NCBI RefSeq assembly: GCF_019455385.1
Contig: NZ_JACOFR010000030.1
Location: 23,923-87,922 of the forward strand
DNA: 64,000 nucleotides
Reading direction: 5' to 3'
Source of the DNA: Bradyrhizobium sp. BR 10289
GTDB lineage: Bacteria > Pseudomonadota > Alphaproteobacteria > Rhizobiales > Xanthobacteraceae
In this document: piece by piece, positions 8,943 to 17,114 of the stretch
Layout of the letters: each line of letters starts with the position of its first letter
How positions within the stretch are numbered: the stretch's first letter is position 1
The notes under the pieces: generated by a model
Told to the model about the DNA's origin: nothing
Databases searched by the model: none
The model's input: the letters and a program-made list of their open reading frames with translations, nothing else
Translations under genes and position numbers: made by a program

Positions 8943-9887
8943 ATGAGCAAGATGACCCCGCAGGAAATGGCCCAGAAGATCGGATCGGGCCTCCTGTCCT
9001 TCCCCGTCACGCCCTTCAAGGCGGACTACTCCTTCGACGAGGCGACCTACCGCGCCAACATGGACTGGCTGTGCGGCTATGATGTCGCAGGCCTGTTCGC
9101 CGCCGGCGGCACCGGCGAGTTCTTCTCTCTGACCCCGACTGAAGTCCCGCAAGTGGTGAAGGTCGCCGTCGACGAGACCAAGGGCCGCGTGCCCGTGCTC
9201 GCCGGCACCGGCTATGGCACCGCGATCGCCCGCGAGATCGCTGTTGGCGCCGAGAAGGCCGGCGCCGACGGCCTCTTGCTGCTGCCGCCCTATCTCACCC
9301 ATTCCGAGCAGGACGGCCTTGCCGCCCATGTCGAGGCGGTCTGCGCCGCCGTGAAGATCGGCGTCATCGTCTACAACCGCGACAACGCCATCCTCCAGCC
9401 CGACACGCTCGCGCGCCTTGCCGAACGCTGCCCGAACCTCGTCGGCTACAAGGACGGCATCGGCGACATCGAGCTGATGACCCGCGTCTACACCAAGCTC
9501 GGCGATCGCCTCACCTATGTCGGCGGCCTGCCGACCGCGGAGACCTTCGCCCTGCCCTATCTCGACATGGGCGTGACCACCTATTCCTCGGCCGTGTTCA
9601 ACTTCGTGCCGGAGTTCGCCACCCATTTCTATGCTGCCGTGCGCAAGCGCGACCATGCCACGATCCACGCCGGCCTGAAGAACTTCATCCTGCCGCTGAT
9701 CGCGATCCGCAACCGCAAGAAGGGCTATGCGGTCTCGATCATCAAGGCCGGCATGAAGGTCATCGGCCGCGATTCCGGCCCGGTCCGCCCGCCGTTGACC
9801 GATCTCACCGAGCAGGAGATTGCGGAACTGACCGCGCTGGTGAAGGATCTGCCCGCCATCCGATCGTCACAACAGGCTGCAGAATAA
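8943..9887 (+). CDS. kdgD: 5-dehydro-4-deoxyglucarate dehydratase (decarboxylating)
   Basis: This 314-residue DapA-superfamily TIM barrel converts 5-dehydro-4-deoxy-D-glucarate to 2,5-dioxopentanoate, water and CO2 (EC 4.2.1.41). Family marks are GGTGEFFSL (residues 55-63), Tyr144 in VIVYNRDN, and the Schiff-base Lys170 in VGYKDGIGD. The length is that of the family. AGGGAG precedes the ATG. It is followed 24 bases later by glucarate dehydratase, so it belongs to one transcript with the enzymes downstream and is the shared second step for both hexarates. Confidence 0.93.
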   Translation: MSKMTPQEMAQKIGSGLLSFPVTPFKADYSFDEATYRANMDWLCGYDVAGLFAAGGTGEFFSLTPTEVPQVVKVAVDETKGRVPVLAGTGYGTAIAREIAVGAEKAGADGLLLLPPYLTHSEQDGLAAHVEAVCAAVKIGVIVYNRDNAILQPDTLARLAERCPNLVGYKDGIGDIELMTRVYTKLGDRLTYVGGLPTAETFALPYLDMGVTTYSSAVFNFVPEFATHFYAAVRKRDHATIHAGLKNFILPLIAIRNRKKGYAVSIIKAGMKVIGRDSGPVRPPLTDLTEQEIAELTALVKDLPAIRSSQQAAE

Positions 9888-9911
9888 CAAGACAACAGGG
9901 AGGAGCGCGCG

Positions 9912-11255
9912 ATGGCCCAGACGGATATTTCTGGCGCACCGGTCGTCACGGCGATGCAGGTGATCCCGGTCGCGGGCCGCGACAGCATGCTCCTCAATTT
10001 GAGCGGCGCGCACGCGCCGTTCTTCACCCGCAACATCGTCATCCTCACCGACAATGCCGGTCACACCGGCGTCGGCGAGGTGCCGGGCGGGCAAAAGATA
10101 TGGCAGACGCTCCAGGACGCCCGCGACCTCGTGATCGGCAAGACCGTCGGCGCGATGAACAACATCCTCGCCGATGTCAGAACGACATTCGCAGACCGCG
10201 ACGCCGGCGGCCGCGGCAAGCAGACGTTCGATCTTCGGGTGATGATCCACGCGGTCACGGCCATCGAATCCGCCCTGCTCGACTTGCTGGGCCAGCATCT
10301 TGATTTGCCGGTCGCAGCCCTGCTCGGCGAAGGCCAGCAGCGCAAGAGCGTCGAGACGCTCGGCTACCTCTTCTTCGTCGGCGACCGGCGCAAGTCCAAG
10401 CTCGATTACATCGCGGGCGAGACCGGCAAGCCGGAATGGTTCAACCTCCGCCACCAGGAGGCGATGACGCCCGAAACGGTAGTGCGGCTCGCGGAGGCCA
10501 CCCACGATCATTACGGCTTCGCCGATTTCAAGCTCAAGGGCGGCGTGCTGTGCGGCGAGCAGGAGATCGAGGCCGTCACCGCGATCGCGAGACGCTTCCC
10601 GAACGCCCGCGTGACGCTGGACCCCAACGGCGCCTGGTCGCTGGATGAAGCGATCAGCCTCTGCAAGGACATGCATGGCATCCTCGCCTATGCCGAGGAT
10701 CCCTGTGGCGCCGAGGCCGGCTTCTCCGGCCGCGAGATCATGGCCGAGTTCCGCCGCGCCACGGGCCTGCCGACCGCGACCAATATGATCGCCACCGACT
10801 GGCGGCAACTCTCCCATGCGCTGCGCCTCGGCGCGGTGGACATTCCGCTGGCCGACCCCCATTTCTGGACCATGCAAGGCTCGGTCCGCGTCGCCCAGAC
10901 CTGCCGTGACAACGGCCTGACCTGGGGCTCGCACTCCAACAACCACTTTGACATCTCGCTCGCCATGTTCACCCATGTCGGTGCCGCCGCCCCCGGCAAG
11001 GTCACCGCGATCGACACCCACTGGATCTGGCAGGACGGCCAGGCGCTCACTAAAGAGCCGCTGCGGATCAAGGGCGGCAAGATTGCCGTCCCCGACAGGC
11101 CGGGCCTGGGCATCGAAATCGACAGGGCCGCTATCGACGCCGCGCATGAGCTCTACAAGCAGCATGGACTCGGTGCCCGCGATGACGCTATTGCCATGCA
11201 GGACCTGATCCCCGGCTGGACGTTTGACGACAAGCGCCCCTGCCTCGTGCGTTAG
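9912..11255 (+). CDS. gudD: Glucarate dehydratase (enolase superfamily)
   Basis: The 447-residue enzyme dehydrates D-glucarate (and L-idarate) to 5-dehydro-4-deoxyglucarate. The glucarate-dehydratase set of catalytic residues is visible: KxK at Lys207/Lys209 (FKLKGG), Mg ligand Asp237 (DPNGAW), Glu262-Asp263 (AEDPCG), Asn291 (ATNMI) and the general base His341 in WGSHSNNHFD. The length is normal. It sits between kdgD and the semialdehyde dehydrogenase, the expected partners; GGGAGG precedes the ATG. Confidence 0.95.
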   Translation: MAQTDISGAPVVTAMQVIPVAGRDSMLLNLSGAHAPFFTRNIVILTDNAGHTGVGEVPGGQKIWQTLQDARDLVIGKTVGAMNNILADVRTTFADRDAGGRGKQTFDLRVMIHAVTAIESALLDLLGQHLDLPVAALLGEGQQRKSVETLGYLFFVGDRRKSKLDYIAGETGKPEWFNLRHQEAMTPETVVRLAEATHDHYGFADFKLKGGVLCGEQEIEAVTAIARRFPNARVTLDPNGAWSLDEAISLCKDMHGILAYAEDPCGAEAGFSGREIMAEFRRATGLPTATNMIATDWRQLSHALRLGAVDIPLADPHFWTMQGSVRVAQTCRDNGLTWGSHSNNHFDISLAMFTHVGAAAPGKVTAIDTHWIWQDGQALTKEPLRIKGGKIAVPDRPGLGIEIDRAAIDAAHELYKQHGLGARDDAIAMQDLIPGWTFDDKRPCLVR

Positions 11256-11274
11256 AAAATTCGGAGGAAGAGAT

Positions 11275-12723
11275 ATGACTGCGATCCTGAAGAACTTCAT
11301 CGGCGGTGAATGGGTCGACGGCTCCGGCGTCACCAAGAACATCAACCCCTCCAACACCAACGATCTGGTCGGCGAGTATGCCAAGGCCGACAAGGCGCAG
11401 ACCGAGAAGGCGATCGCCGCCGCTAAGGCCGCCTTCCCCGCCTGGGCGCAGTCGACGCCGCAGGTGCGCTATGACGCGCTGAACAAGATTTCCCTCGAGA
11501 TCCTCGCCCGCAAGGAAGAGCTCGGCAAACTCCTCGCCCGCGAGGAAGGCAAGACGCTCCCCGAAGGCATCGGCGAGGTCGCCCGCGCCGGCCAGATTTT
11601 TGCGTTCTTCGCCGGTGAAGCGCTGCGCCTGATCGGCGAAAAGGGCGCCTCGGTGCGTCCTGGCATCGACGTCGAGCTCACCCGCGAGCCGGTCGGCGTC
11701 ATCGGCATGATCACGCCCTGGAATTTCCCGATCGCGATCCCCGCCTGGAAGATCGCGCCTGCGCTCTGCTACGGCAACACCGTGGTGTTCAAGCCGGCCG
11801 AGCTGGTGCCCGGCTCGGGTCACGCGCTCGCCGAGATCATCACCCGCTCCGGCATTCCCGCCGGCGTGTTCAACCTCGTCGTCGGCTCCGGCTCCGTGGT
11901 CGGCCAGACCCTGCTCGAGCACCCCGACGTCGCCGCGATCTCCTTCACCGGTTCGGTACAAACCGGGCGCAAGATCGCGCAGGCCTGCGTGCTCTCGAAC
12001 CCCATGAAGAAGTTCCAGCTCGAGATGGGCGGCAAGAACCCGCTGGTCGTGCTCGACGATGCCGACCTCAAGACCGCCGTCGAAGTCGCCGTCAACGGCG
12101 CCTATTTCTCGACTGGCCAGCGCTGCACGGCGTCGTCGCGCCTGATCGTCACCGAAGGCATCCATGACCGCTTCGTCGCGGCAATGGCCGAGCGGCTGGC
12201 GAGCCTGTCAGTCGACGATGCGCTCAAGGCCGGCGTGCATATCGGCCCGGTGGTCGACCAGAGCCAGCTCGACCAGGATTTGCGCTACATCAAGATCGGC
12301 CAGGACGAAGGCGCAAAGCTCGCCTTCGGCGGCGAGCTGCTGAAGCGCGAGAACCCCGGCCACTACCTCCAGCCGGCACTGTTCACCGAAGCCAACAACA
12401 ACATGCGCATCGCGCGTGAAGAGATCTTTGGCCCCGTCGCCGCCGTCATCCGCGCCAAGAACTACGAGGAGGCGCTGGCGATCTCGAACGACACCGAGTT
12501 CGGCCTCGCCTCGGGCATCTGCACCACCAGCCTGAAATACGCCTCGCACTACAAGCGCAACAGCGAGTCCGGCATGGTGATGGTCAACCTTCCGACCGCC
12601 GGCGTCGACTATCACGTGCCGTTCGGCGGCCGGAAGGGCTCGAGCTACGGCGCCCGCGAGCAGGGCTCCTATGCGCGCGAGTTCTACACCACGGTGAAGA
12701 CGGCTTATACGTATCCCGGCTGA
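11275..12723 (+). CDS. 2-oxoglutarate (alpha-ketoglutarate) semialdehyde dehydrogenase
   Basis: A 482-residue aldehyde dehydrogenase with oxyanion Asn150 (PWNFP), catalytic Glu250 (LEMGGKN) and nucleophile Cys284 (GQRCTASS). In this operon its substrate should be 2,5-dioxopentanoate, the product of the KdgD reaction, oxidised to 2-oxoglutarate with NAD(P)+ (EC 1.2.1.26), feeding the citric acid cycle. The ATG at 11275 has GGAGG eight bases ahead, and the gene follows gudD by 19 bases. A repeat cluster separates it from the galactarate dehydratase gene. Confidence 0.9.
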   Translation: MTAILKNFIGGEWVDGSGVTKNINPSNTNDLVGEYAKADKAQTEKAIAAAKAAFPAWAQSTPQVRYDALNKISLEILARKEELGKLLAREEGKTLPEGIGEVARAGQIFAFFAGEALRLIGEKGASVRPGIDVELTREPVGVIGMITPWNFPIAIPAWKIAPALCYGNTVVFKPAELVPGSGHALAEIITRSGIPAGVFNLVVGSGSVVGQTLLEHPDVAAISFTGSVQTGRKIAQACVLSNPMKKFQLEMGGKNPLVVLDDADLKTAVEVAVNGAYFSTGQRCTASSRLIVTEGIHDRFVAAMAERLASLSVDDALKAGVHIGPVVDQSQLDQDLRYIKIGQDEGAKLAFGGELLKRENPGHYLQPALFTEANNNMRIAREEIFGPVAAVIRAKNYEEALAISNDTEFGLASGICTTSLKYASHYKRNSESGMVMVNLPTAGVDYHVPFGGRKGSSYGAREQGSYAREFYTTVKTAYTYPG

Positions 12724-12754
12724 TGGTTGATGATCTAACCGCGGGCGTCAATGC

Positions 12755-12878
12755 CCACCTCTCCCTTCGGGAGAGGTCGGAGCGCGCAGCGATCCGGGTG
12801 AGGGGTTACGATCCCTCCTGGGACCTGAGCCCCCTCACCCGCGCCTTCGGCGCGACCTCTCCCCGTTGGGGAGAGGTG
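12755..12878. repeat. Interspersed palindromic repeat, family B (ACCTCTCCC...GGGAGAGGT), copy 1
   Basis: Two hairpins CACCTCTCCC/GGGAGAGGT and ACCTCTCCCC/GGGGAGAGGT flank facing copies of GGGTGAGGGG and CCCCTCACCCG. The element lies between two hexarate enzyme genes and is transcribed with them. Related copies lie at 40403-40430, 43534-43610 and 60649-60801. Confidence 0.85.
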
Positions 12879-12917
12879 ATCGCGAAATACGGCTTCTTCC
12901 GTTCTTGAGGAGAGCGC

Positions 12918-14459
12918 ATGGACCAGGACGTCGCAGCGAAGGAACAGCCGCGCTACATCAAGCTCAACGCGCGCGATAACGTCGCGATCGTGGTCAATGA
13001 TTTCGGGCTTCCCGCCGGCTCCCGCTTCGCCTGCGGACTGACGCTGCGCGCCTTCGTGCCGCAGGGACACAAGACTGCCCTGGTCGATATTGCGCGAGAT
13101 CAGCCGATCATCCGCTACGGCGAGGTGATCGGCTACGCGCTCTCGCCGATTCTCGCCGGCGAATGGGTGGATGAGGTCCGCATCCGCATGCCGGAGGCCC
13201 CGGCCCTGGACAAGCTCGAAATCTCCACCGCCGTCCCTGCGCCGCTGCCGCCGCTCGAAGGCTTCACCTTCGAGGGCTACCGCAATTCCGACGGCTCGGT
13301 CGGCACCAAGAACATCCTCGGCATTTCCTCCTCCGTGCAATGCGTCAAAGGCACGATGGAATATGCAGTGAAGCGCATCCGCGCCGAGCTGCTGCCGAAA
13401 TACCCGAACGTCGATGACGTGGTGCCGCTGACCCATGCCTATGGGTGCGGCGTTGCCATCAATGCACCGGACGCAGTGGTGCCGATCCGCACGCTGCAGA
13501 ACATCGCACAGAACCCGAATTTCGGCGGCGAGATCCTCGTCATCAGCCTCGGCTGCGAAAAGCTCGCGCCCGAACGGCTGGTGCCGGAAGGCATCAGCGA
13601 TGCCATCGTGCGCATGCAGGACGAAGCCTTTGACGGCTTCGGCGCAATCGTCGATGCCATCATGACCCAGGCCGAAGCCCGCCTGAAGATTCTCAACACG
13701 CGCACCCGCGAGACCTGCCCGGCCGCCGATCTCGTCATCGGGCTGCAATGCGGTGGCAGCGACGCCTTCTCCGGCGTGACTGCCAACCCCGCCGTCGGCT
13801 TCGCCGCTGACCTCCTGGTACGTGCCGGCGCCACCGTGATGTTCTCGGAAGTGACCGAGGTGCGCGACGCGATCCAGCTCCTCACCCGCCGCGCCATCAA
13901 CGAGGATGTCGGCCGCGCGCTGGTGCGCGAGATGGCCTGGTACGATTCCTATCTCGCCCGCGGCGGCGCCGACCGCAGCGCCAATACCACGCCCGGCAAC
14001 AAGAAGGGCGGCCTCGCCAACATCGTCGAGAAATCTTTGGGCTCGATCGTCAAGTCCGGCTCGTCCGCCATCACCGGCGTGCTCTCGCCCGGCCAGAAGG
14101 CGACGCAGAAGGGCATGCTGTTTGCGGCAACGCCGGCAAGCGACTTCATTTGCGGCACGCTCCAGCTCGCTTCCGGCATGACGCTGCAAGTGTTCACCAC
14201 CGGCCGCGGCACGCCCTATGGCCTTGCGGCCGCCCCCGTGATCAAGGTCGCGACCCGTACCGAGTTGGCCCGGCGCTGGAAGGATTTGATCGACTTCGAC
14301 GCCGGCGGCATTGCTACCGGCGAGAAGACCATCGAGGAAACCGGCTGGGACCTGTTCCGCCTGATCCTCGACGTCGCCTCCGGCCGGACAAAGCCGTGGT
14401 CGGATCGCTGGGGCATCCACAACGACCTGACGCTGTTCAACCCGGCGCCGGTAACCTGA
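12918..14459 (+). CDS. garD: Galactarate dehydratase (GarD/UxaA family)
   Basis: The 513-residue protein has an N-terminal SAF domain (about 12-95, NVAIVVNDFGLPAG...) and a C-terminal UxaA-type dehydratase domain with GYRNSDGSVGTKN, THAYGCG and QCGGSDAFSG, the last containing conserved metal-region residues. It converts galactarate to 5-dehydro-4-deoxyglucarate, the same intermediate as GudD, so both substrates use KdgD. UxaA (altronate dehydratase) is the closest alternative, but no uronate genes are nearby. The N-terminus is longer than GarD of enterics only in detail; GAGGAGAG precedes the ATG. Confidence 0.88.
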   Translation: MDQDVAAKEQPRYIKLNARDNVAIVVNDFGLPAGSRFACGLTLRAFVPQGHKTALVDIARDQPIIRYGEVIGYALSPILAGEWVDEVRIRMPEAPALDKLEISTAVPAPLPPLEGFTFEGYRNSDGSVGTKNILGISSSVQCVKGTMEYAVKRIRAELLPKYPNVDDVVPLTHAYGCGVAINAPDAVVPIRTLQNIAQNPNFGGEILVISLGCEKLAPERLVPEGISDAIVRMQDEAFDGFGAIVDAIMTQAEARLKILNTRTRETCPAADLVIGLQCGGSDAFSGVTANPAVGFAADLLVRAGATVMFSEVTEVRDAIQLLTRRAINEDVGRALVREMAWYDSYLARGGADRSANTTPGNKKGGLANIVEKSLGSIVKSGSSAITGVLSPGQKATQKGMLFAATPASDFICGTLQLASGMTLQVFTTGRGTPYGLAAAPVIKVATRTELARRWKDLIDFDAGGIATGEKTIEETGWDLFRLILDVASGRTKPWSDRWGIHNDLTLFNPAPVT

Positions 14460-14462
14460 GCA

Positions 14463-15203
14463 TCACTGACTGTCGATCAGGTGCATATCGCCAAGCGTGA
14501 CTGGCAGGCTGCGCGTGATGAGATCGGCAATCGCCGCGTGCAGCCGTTCGCTTGACGCCGGACTTTCGAACGTCTCGTCGACCTCCCCGCTCGGACCGCC
14601 AAGCCGCATCGTCCCGGTATTATCGAGCGGCGCCGCCGCCCGCTTCTCGATCACGTCGAACGACTTGCCGTCGATCACGCGCACCTCGTACAGCGCGTGG
14701 ATCAGACCGTAGTCTGCCAGCAATGTCCGGTATTGCGCGAGCCCGACGCCCTCGACATTGCGGCCGTTTCCGAGTTTTGACCTCGTTCGCGTGATGACAA
14801 TGTAGGCGTCGAGCCCCTGCGGGCTGACATCGCTGCGAACCAGCTCCTTGAGCGGATCGCTGCGCAGCAGATTGACCGGCGCAACCGCCGAGTCCCTGAC
14901 AGCCGCGAAGGCAGCGCGCCGGTAGCTCACCGGTTGCACGCGAAAGCGACCGCTCAGGAGCTTCGTCGCCTGCTGGACGATCAGCTCGTCCAGCTCCCAT
15001 GCGCTGATCGAAAGGCTTTGCGCGGTGTTGTTGAGCCCGGTCAAGCCGGCCTGCGTCAGGCTCATCTCCTCGCCGATGGCCGAGACGATGCCGACGGTCT
15101 TGATCGCCTGGAGCTTCGTCGCGCGCGTCTCGAACGCAGCGGCGGCGCCGAGGGCAACGCAGGCGATTGCGCAGGCGAGACCCAGGATGACTCTGCGGCG
15201 CAT
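14463..15203 (-). CDS. Secreted protein of unknown function, paired with MipA/OmpV
   Basis: I do not recognise the family. The 246-residue product has a signal peptide (MRRRVILGLACAIACVALGA, cleavage after about residue 22) and no lipobox Cys. The rest is a soluble alpha/beta-looking domain with conserved-looking stretches ITRTRSKLGNG and YEVRVIDGKSFDV. Its ATG lies three bases after the stop of the mipA-like gene, so the two are one operon and probably act together in the periplasm or outer membrane. Confidence 0.7.
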   Translation of the reverse strand: MRRRVILGLACAIACVALGAAAAFETRATKLQAIKTVGIVSAIGEEMSLTQAGLTGLNNTAQSLSISAWELDELIVQQATKLLSGRFRVQPVSYRRAAFAAVRDSAVAPVNLLRSDPLKELVRSDVSPQGLDAYIVITRTRSKLGNGRNVEGVGLAQYRTLLADYGLIHALYEVRVIDGKSFDVIEKRAAAPLDNTGTMRLGGPSGEVDETFESPASSERLHAAIADLITRSLPVTLGDMHLIDSQ

Positions 15204-15206
15204 GGT

Positions 15207-16094
15207 CTACCTGATCCTGAAATCGAACGAATAGGACGCACCAAGACCGATCGTGGTCTGGTTCGATGATCCCTTCAGCTTCACCAGCGGGCTGTCAGCG
15301 GCATCGCCGAGCAGCTTCTCGTATTCGACATAGGCATGAACCTCCCAATGCGGATTGATGCGATAGGAGATCTGGCTGCCGAAGCCGACCGAATGCGCAC
15401 CGCCCCTGGCATCGTACGCCGGCAATCCCGACGAAGCCGCCTGCACGGCATCGACCCCGAAATACGGCGCGGTTGCCTTGGTGCTCTTCCAGGTGAAGCG
15501 CGGGCCTGCCGAGACCGTCAGCCGCTGGATCAGCGGCACGATGACGTCGGCGGAAACGTCGGCGACCGTACCGGTGTGGCCACCCATGCCCTGGCGCAAT
15601 TCGCTGCGCAGGCGGAGCCAGTCGACCGGATAGTACTCGACGAAGCCGCCGAGCTCGTAAGCGGCCTTGACGTCGCCAAGGCCGGTCAGCTCGGCATATT
15701 TGTCGCTCTTGCGCGACGAGACGTATTTGAACGCAGGCCCGGCGCGGAAATTGCCGACGTCGAGCAGCGCGATGCTGGCGCTGTCGCGCGGTCCGCGAAA
15801 CTGGTCGACCGATCCGGCACGGCGGATTGAGAAGATCGGGATCGGAAGAAACCTTCCGTTGTCCGATCCCACGAACTGGGGCTTATATTCGCCGCCGATG
15901 CCGACCATGACGGTCCAGTTGCCGGACGGCGATGGTAGCATCGGCAGCTCGAAGGGCGGAGCCGGCAGCGTGAACGCAGTCTGCGCCGATGCGAATTGGG
16001 TCGTCGCCGTGATTGCACCGAGTGCGGCAAGGCAGGCGGTCGTCCACCGCGCAGTCGCCGTGAGGCGGAGAGCGGCTTCGTCAATATGCTTCAT
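15207..16094 (-). CDS. MipA/OmpV family outer-membrane protein
   Basis: The 295-residue protein has a signal peptide ending near ASAQTAFTLP and alternating hydrophobic strands. VGIGGEYKPQFVGSDNGRFLPIP is the usual MipA/OmpV start, and it ends YSFDFRIR with an aromatic near the C-terminus as in beta-barrels. MipA in E. coli scaffolds murein enzymes; OmpV-like barrels elsewhere relate to osmotic or antibiotic response. The divergent two-component system at 16434 suggests it is a target of that system. ATG 16094 was chosen because the signal peptide follows directly; an upstream in-frame extension reaches 16262. Confidence 0.82.
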   Translation of the reverse strand: MKHIDEAALRLTATARWTTACLAALGAITATTQFASAQTAFTLPAPPFELPMLPSPSGNWTVMVGIGGEYKPQFVGSDNGRFLPIPIFSIRRAGSVDQFRGPRDSASIALLDVGNFRAGPAFKYVSSRKSDKYAELTGLGDVKAAYELGGFVEYYPVDWLRLRSELRQGMGGHTGTVADVSADVIVPLIQRLTVSAGPRFTWKSTKATAPYFGVDAVQAASSGLPAYDARGGAHSVGFGSQISYRINPHWEVHAYVEYEKLLGDAADSPLVKLKGSSNQTTIGLGASYSFDFRIR

Positions 16095-16433
16095 TTCAGG
16101 GCCCCGGACCGGCCTTCCTGGCCGAGTCGACTGGTGTGATTGGAGCCCTGCATGTGGTCCGGCAAAATTGCCCCAAGATTGCAACGAGCAACCGTGCCTG
16201 CGACATTCCGCGCCCAGGGTGCGCCGCCGGACCAACATTGCCCGAACATTGCACGGCCGCATTCGGGCTCCGAAACTTTGACCGCCAATGCCGGCCAGCC
16301 CGCGCCTTCCTGCCTTTTATTCGCCAAGCTCGCTGCCTTAAACGGAACCCGCGCGCGAACCGAACCGCCGGAATTCGGCCAGAGAGCGTCAAGGTCGGGG
16401 CTTTATGCTCCAGCAGAGTCAAGGACGACCCGC
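16095..16433. promoter_or_regulatory. Divergent control region with two pairs of ATTGC repeats at 11-bp spacing
   Basis: This 339-bp gap separates the mipA-like gene from the response regulator. ATTGC occurs at 16167-16171 and 16178-16182, and again at 16237-16241 and 16248-16252, the latter pair as AACATTGC twice. Each pair is repeated with an 11-bp period, one DNA helix turn, the layout bound by OmpR-family regulators. A regulator frame is open through part of this gap but has no domain similarity. Confidence 0.5.
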
Positions 16434-17114
16434 TTGCGCTCCCTCGTGATCGAAGACGAACCGCAGATCGGTGCCTATGTCAGCCGCCTGCTCGGGCAAT
16501 TGCACGGCGTCGTCGACCTCGTCGGCTCGATTGCCGATGCGCGCCAGGCGCTGGACAATTTCAAATATGACCTCGCCATCGTCGACCGCATGCTGCCTGA
16601 CGGCGACGCGCTCGAGGTGGTCACGGCATTGAACCAGTCGCAGCAGCGCCCCGCGATCATCATGCTGACGTCCAAGGACGCCAAGGAGGATGTGGTCGAT
16701 GGCCTCAACGCCGGCGCCGACGACTATCTCGGAAAACCATTCGAGCCGCAGGAGTTGATCGCGCGGGTGCGCGCGGTGTTGCGGCGGCCGCGGCTGCTCG
16801 CACCTGCCGTGCTGTCGCTCGGCAATGTCGAGCTGCATCTCGGCAGCAACGAGGCCGTGGTCGCCGACACCAGGATCCTGCTGCGGCGACGCGAGGCGCT
16901 GATCCTCGCCGCGCTGCTGATGCGGCGCGACCGCGTCATCACCCGCGCCGCGCTGATCGAGGAGATCTACGGTTTCGACGACGAGATCGAATCCAACACG
17001 CTCGAAGCGCAGGTCTCGCGCCTCAGGAAGAAGCTCGCGGAACTCGGCGGCGACGTCGAAATCCGCAGCATGCGCGGCATCGGCTACATCCTGCGGCTGG
17101 CCAACCAGCAATGA
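16434..17114 (+). CDS. OmpR/PhoB-family response regulator
   Basis: The 226-residue protein has a receiver domain (residues 1-115) with acidic pair Glu7-Asp8, phospho-acceptor Asp51 (IVDRMLP) and Lys101 (LGKPF), then a winged-helix DNA-binding domain (about 130-225) ending MRGIGYILRL. I place the start at the TTG at 16434 because the receiver begins at once (RSLVIEDEP) and AGGA lies just ahead; the frame runs open to 16140 but that part is Arg/Pro-rich with no domain. Its stop overlaps the kinase start by ATGA. Confidence 0.88.
   Translation: MRSLVIEDEPQIGAYVSRLLGQLHGVVDLVGSIADARQALDNFKYDLAIVDRMLPDGDALEVVTALNQSQQRPAIIMLTSKDAKEDVVDGLNAGADDYLGKPFEPQELIARVRAVLRRPRLLAPAVLSLGNVELHLGSNEAVVADTRILLRRREALILAALLMRRDRVITRAALIEEIYGFDDEIESNTLEAQVSRLRKKLAELGGDVEIRSMRGIGYILRLANQQ

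Noticed and set aside
12755..12878. CRISPR-like array in the repeat cluster
   Set aside because: The repeats are facing inverted copies with unequal spacers, not direct repeats with uniform spacers, and no cas gene is near.
16140..16433. N-terminal extension of the response regulator by 98 residues
   Set aside because: The extension has no domain, lies over the phased ATTGC repeats, and the receiver starts exactly at the TTG preceded by AGGA.
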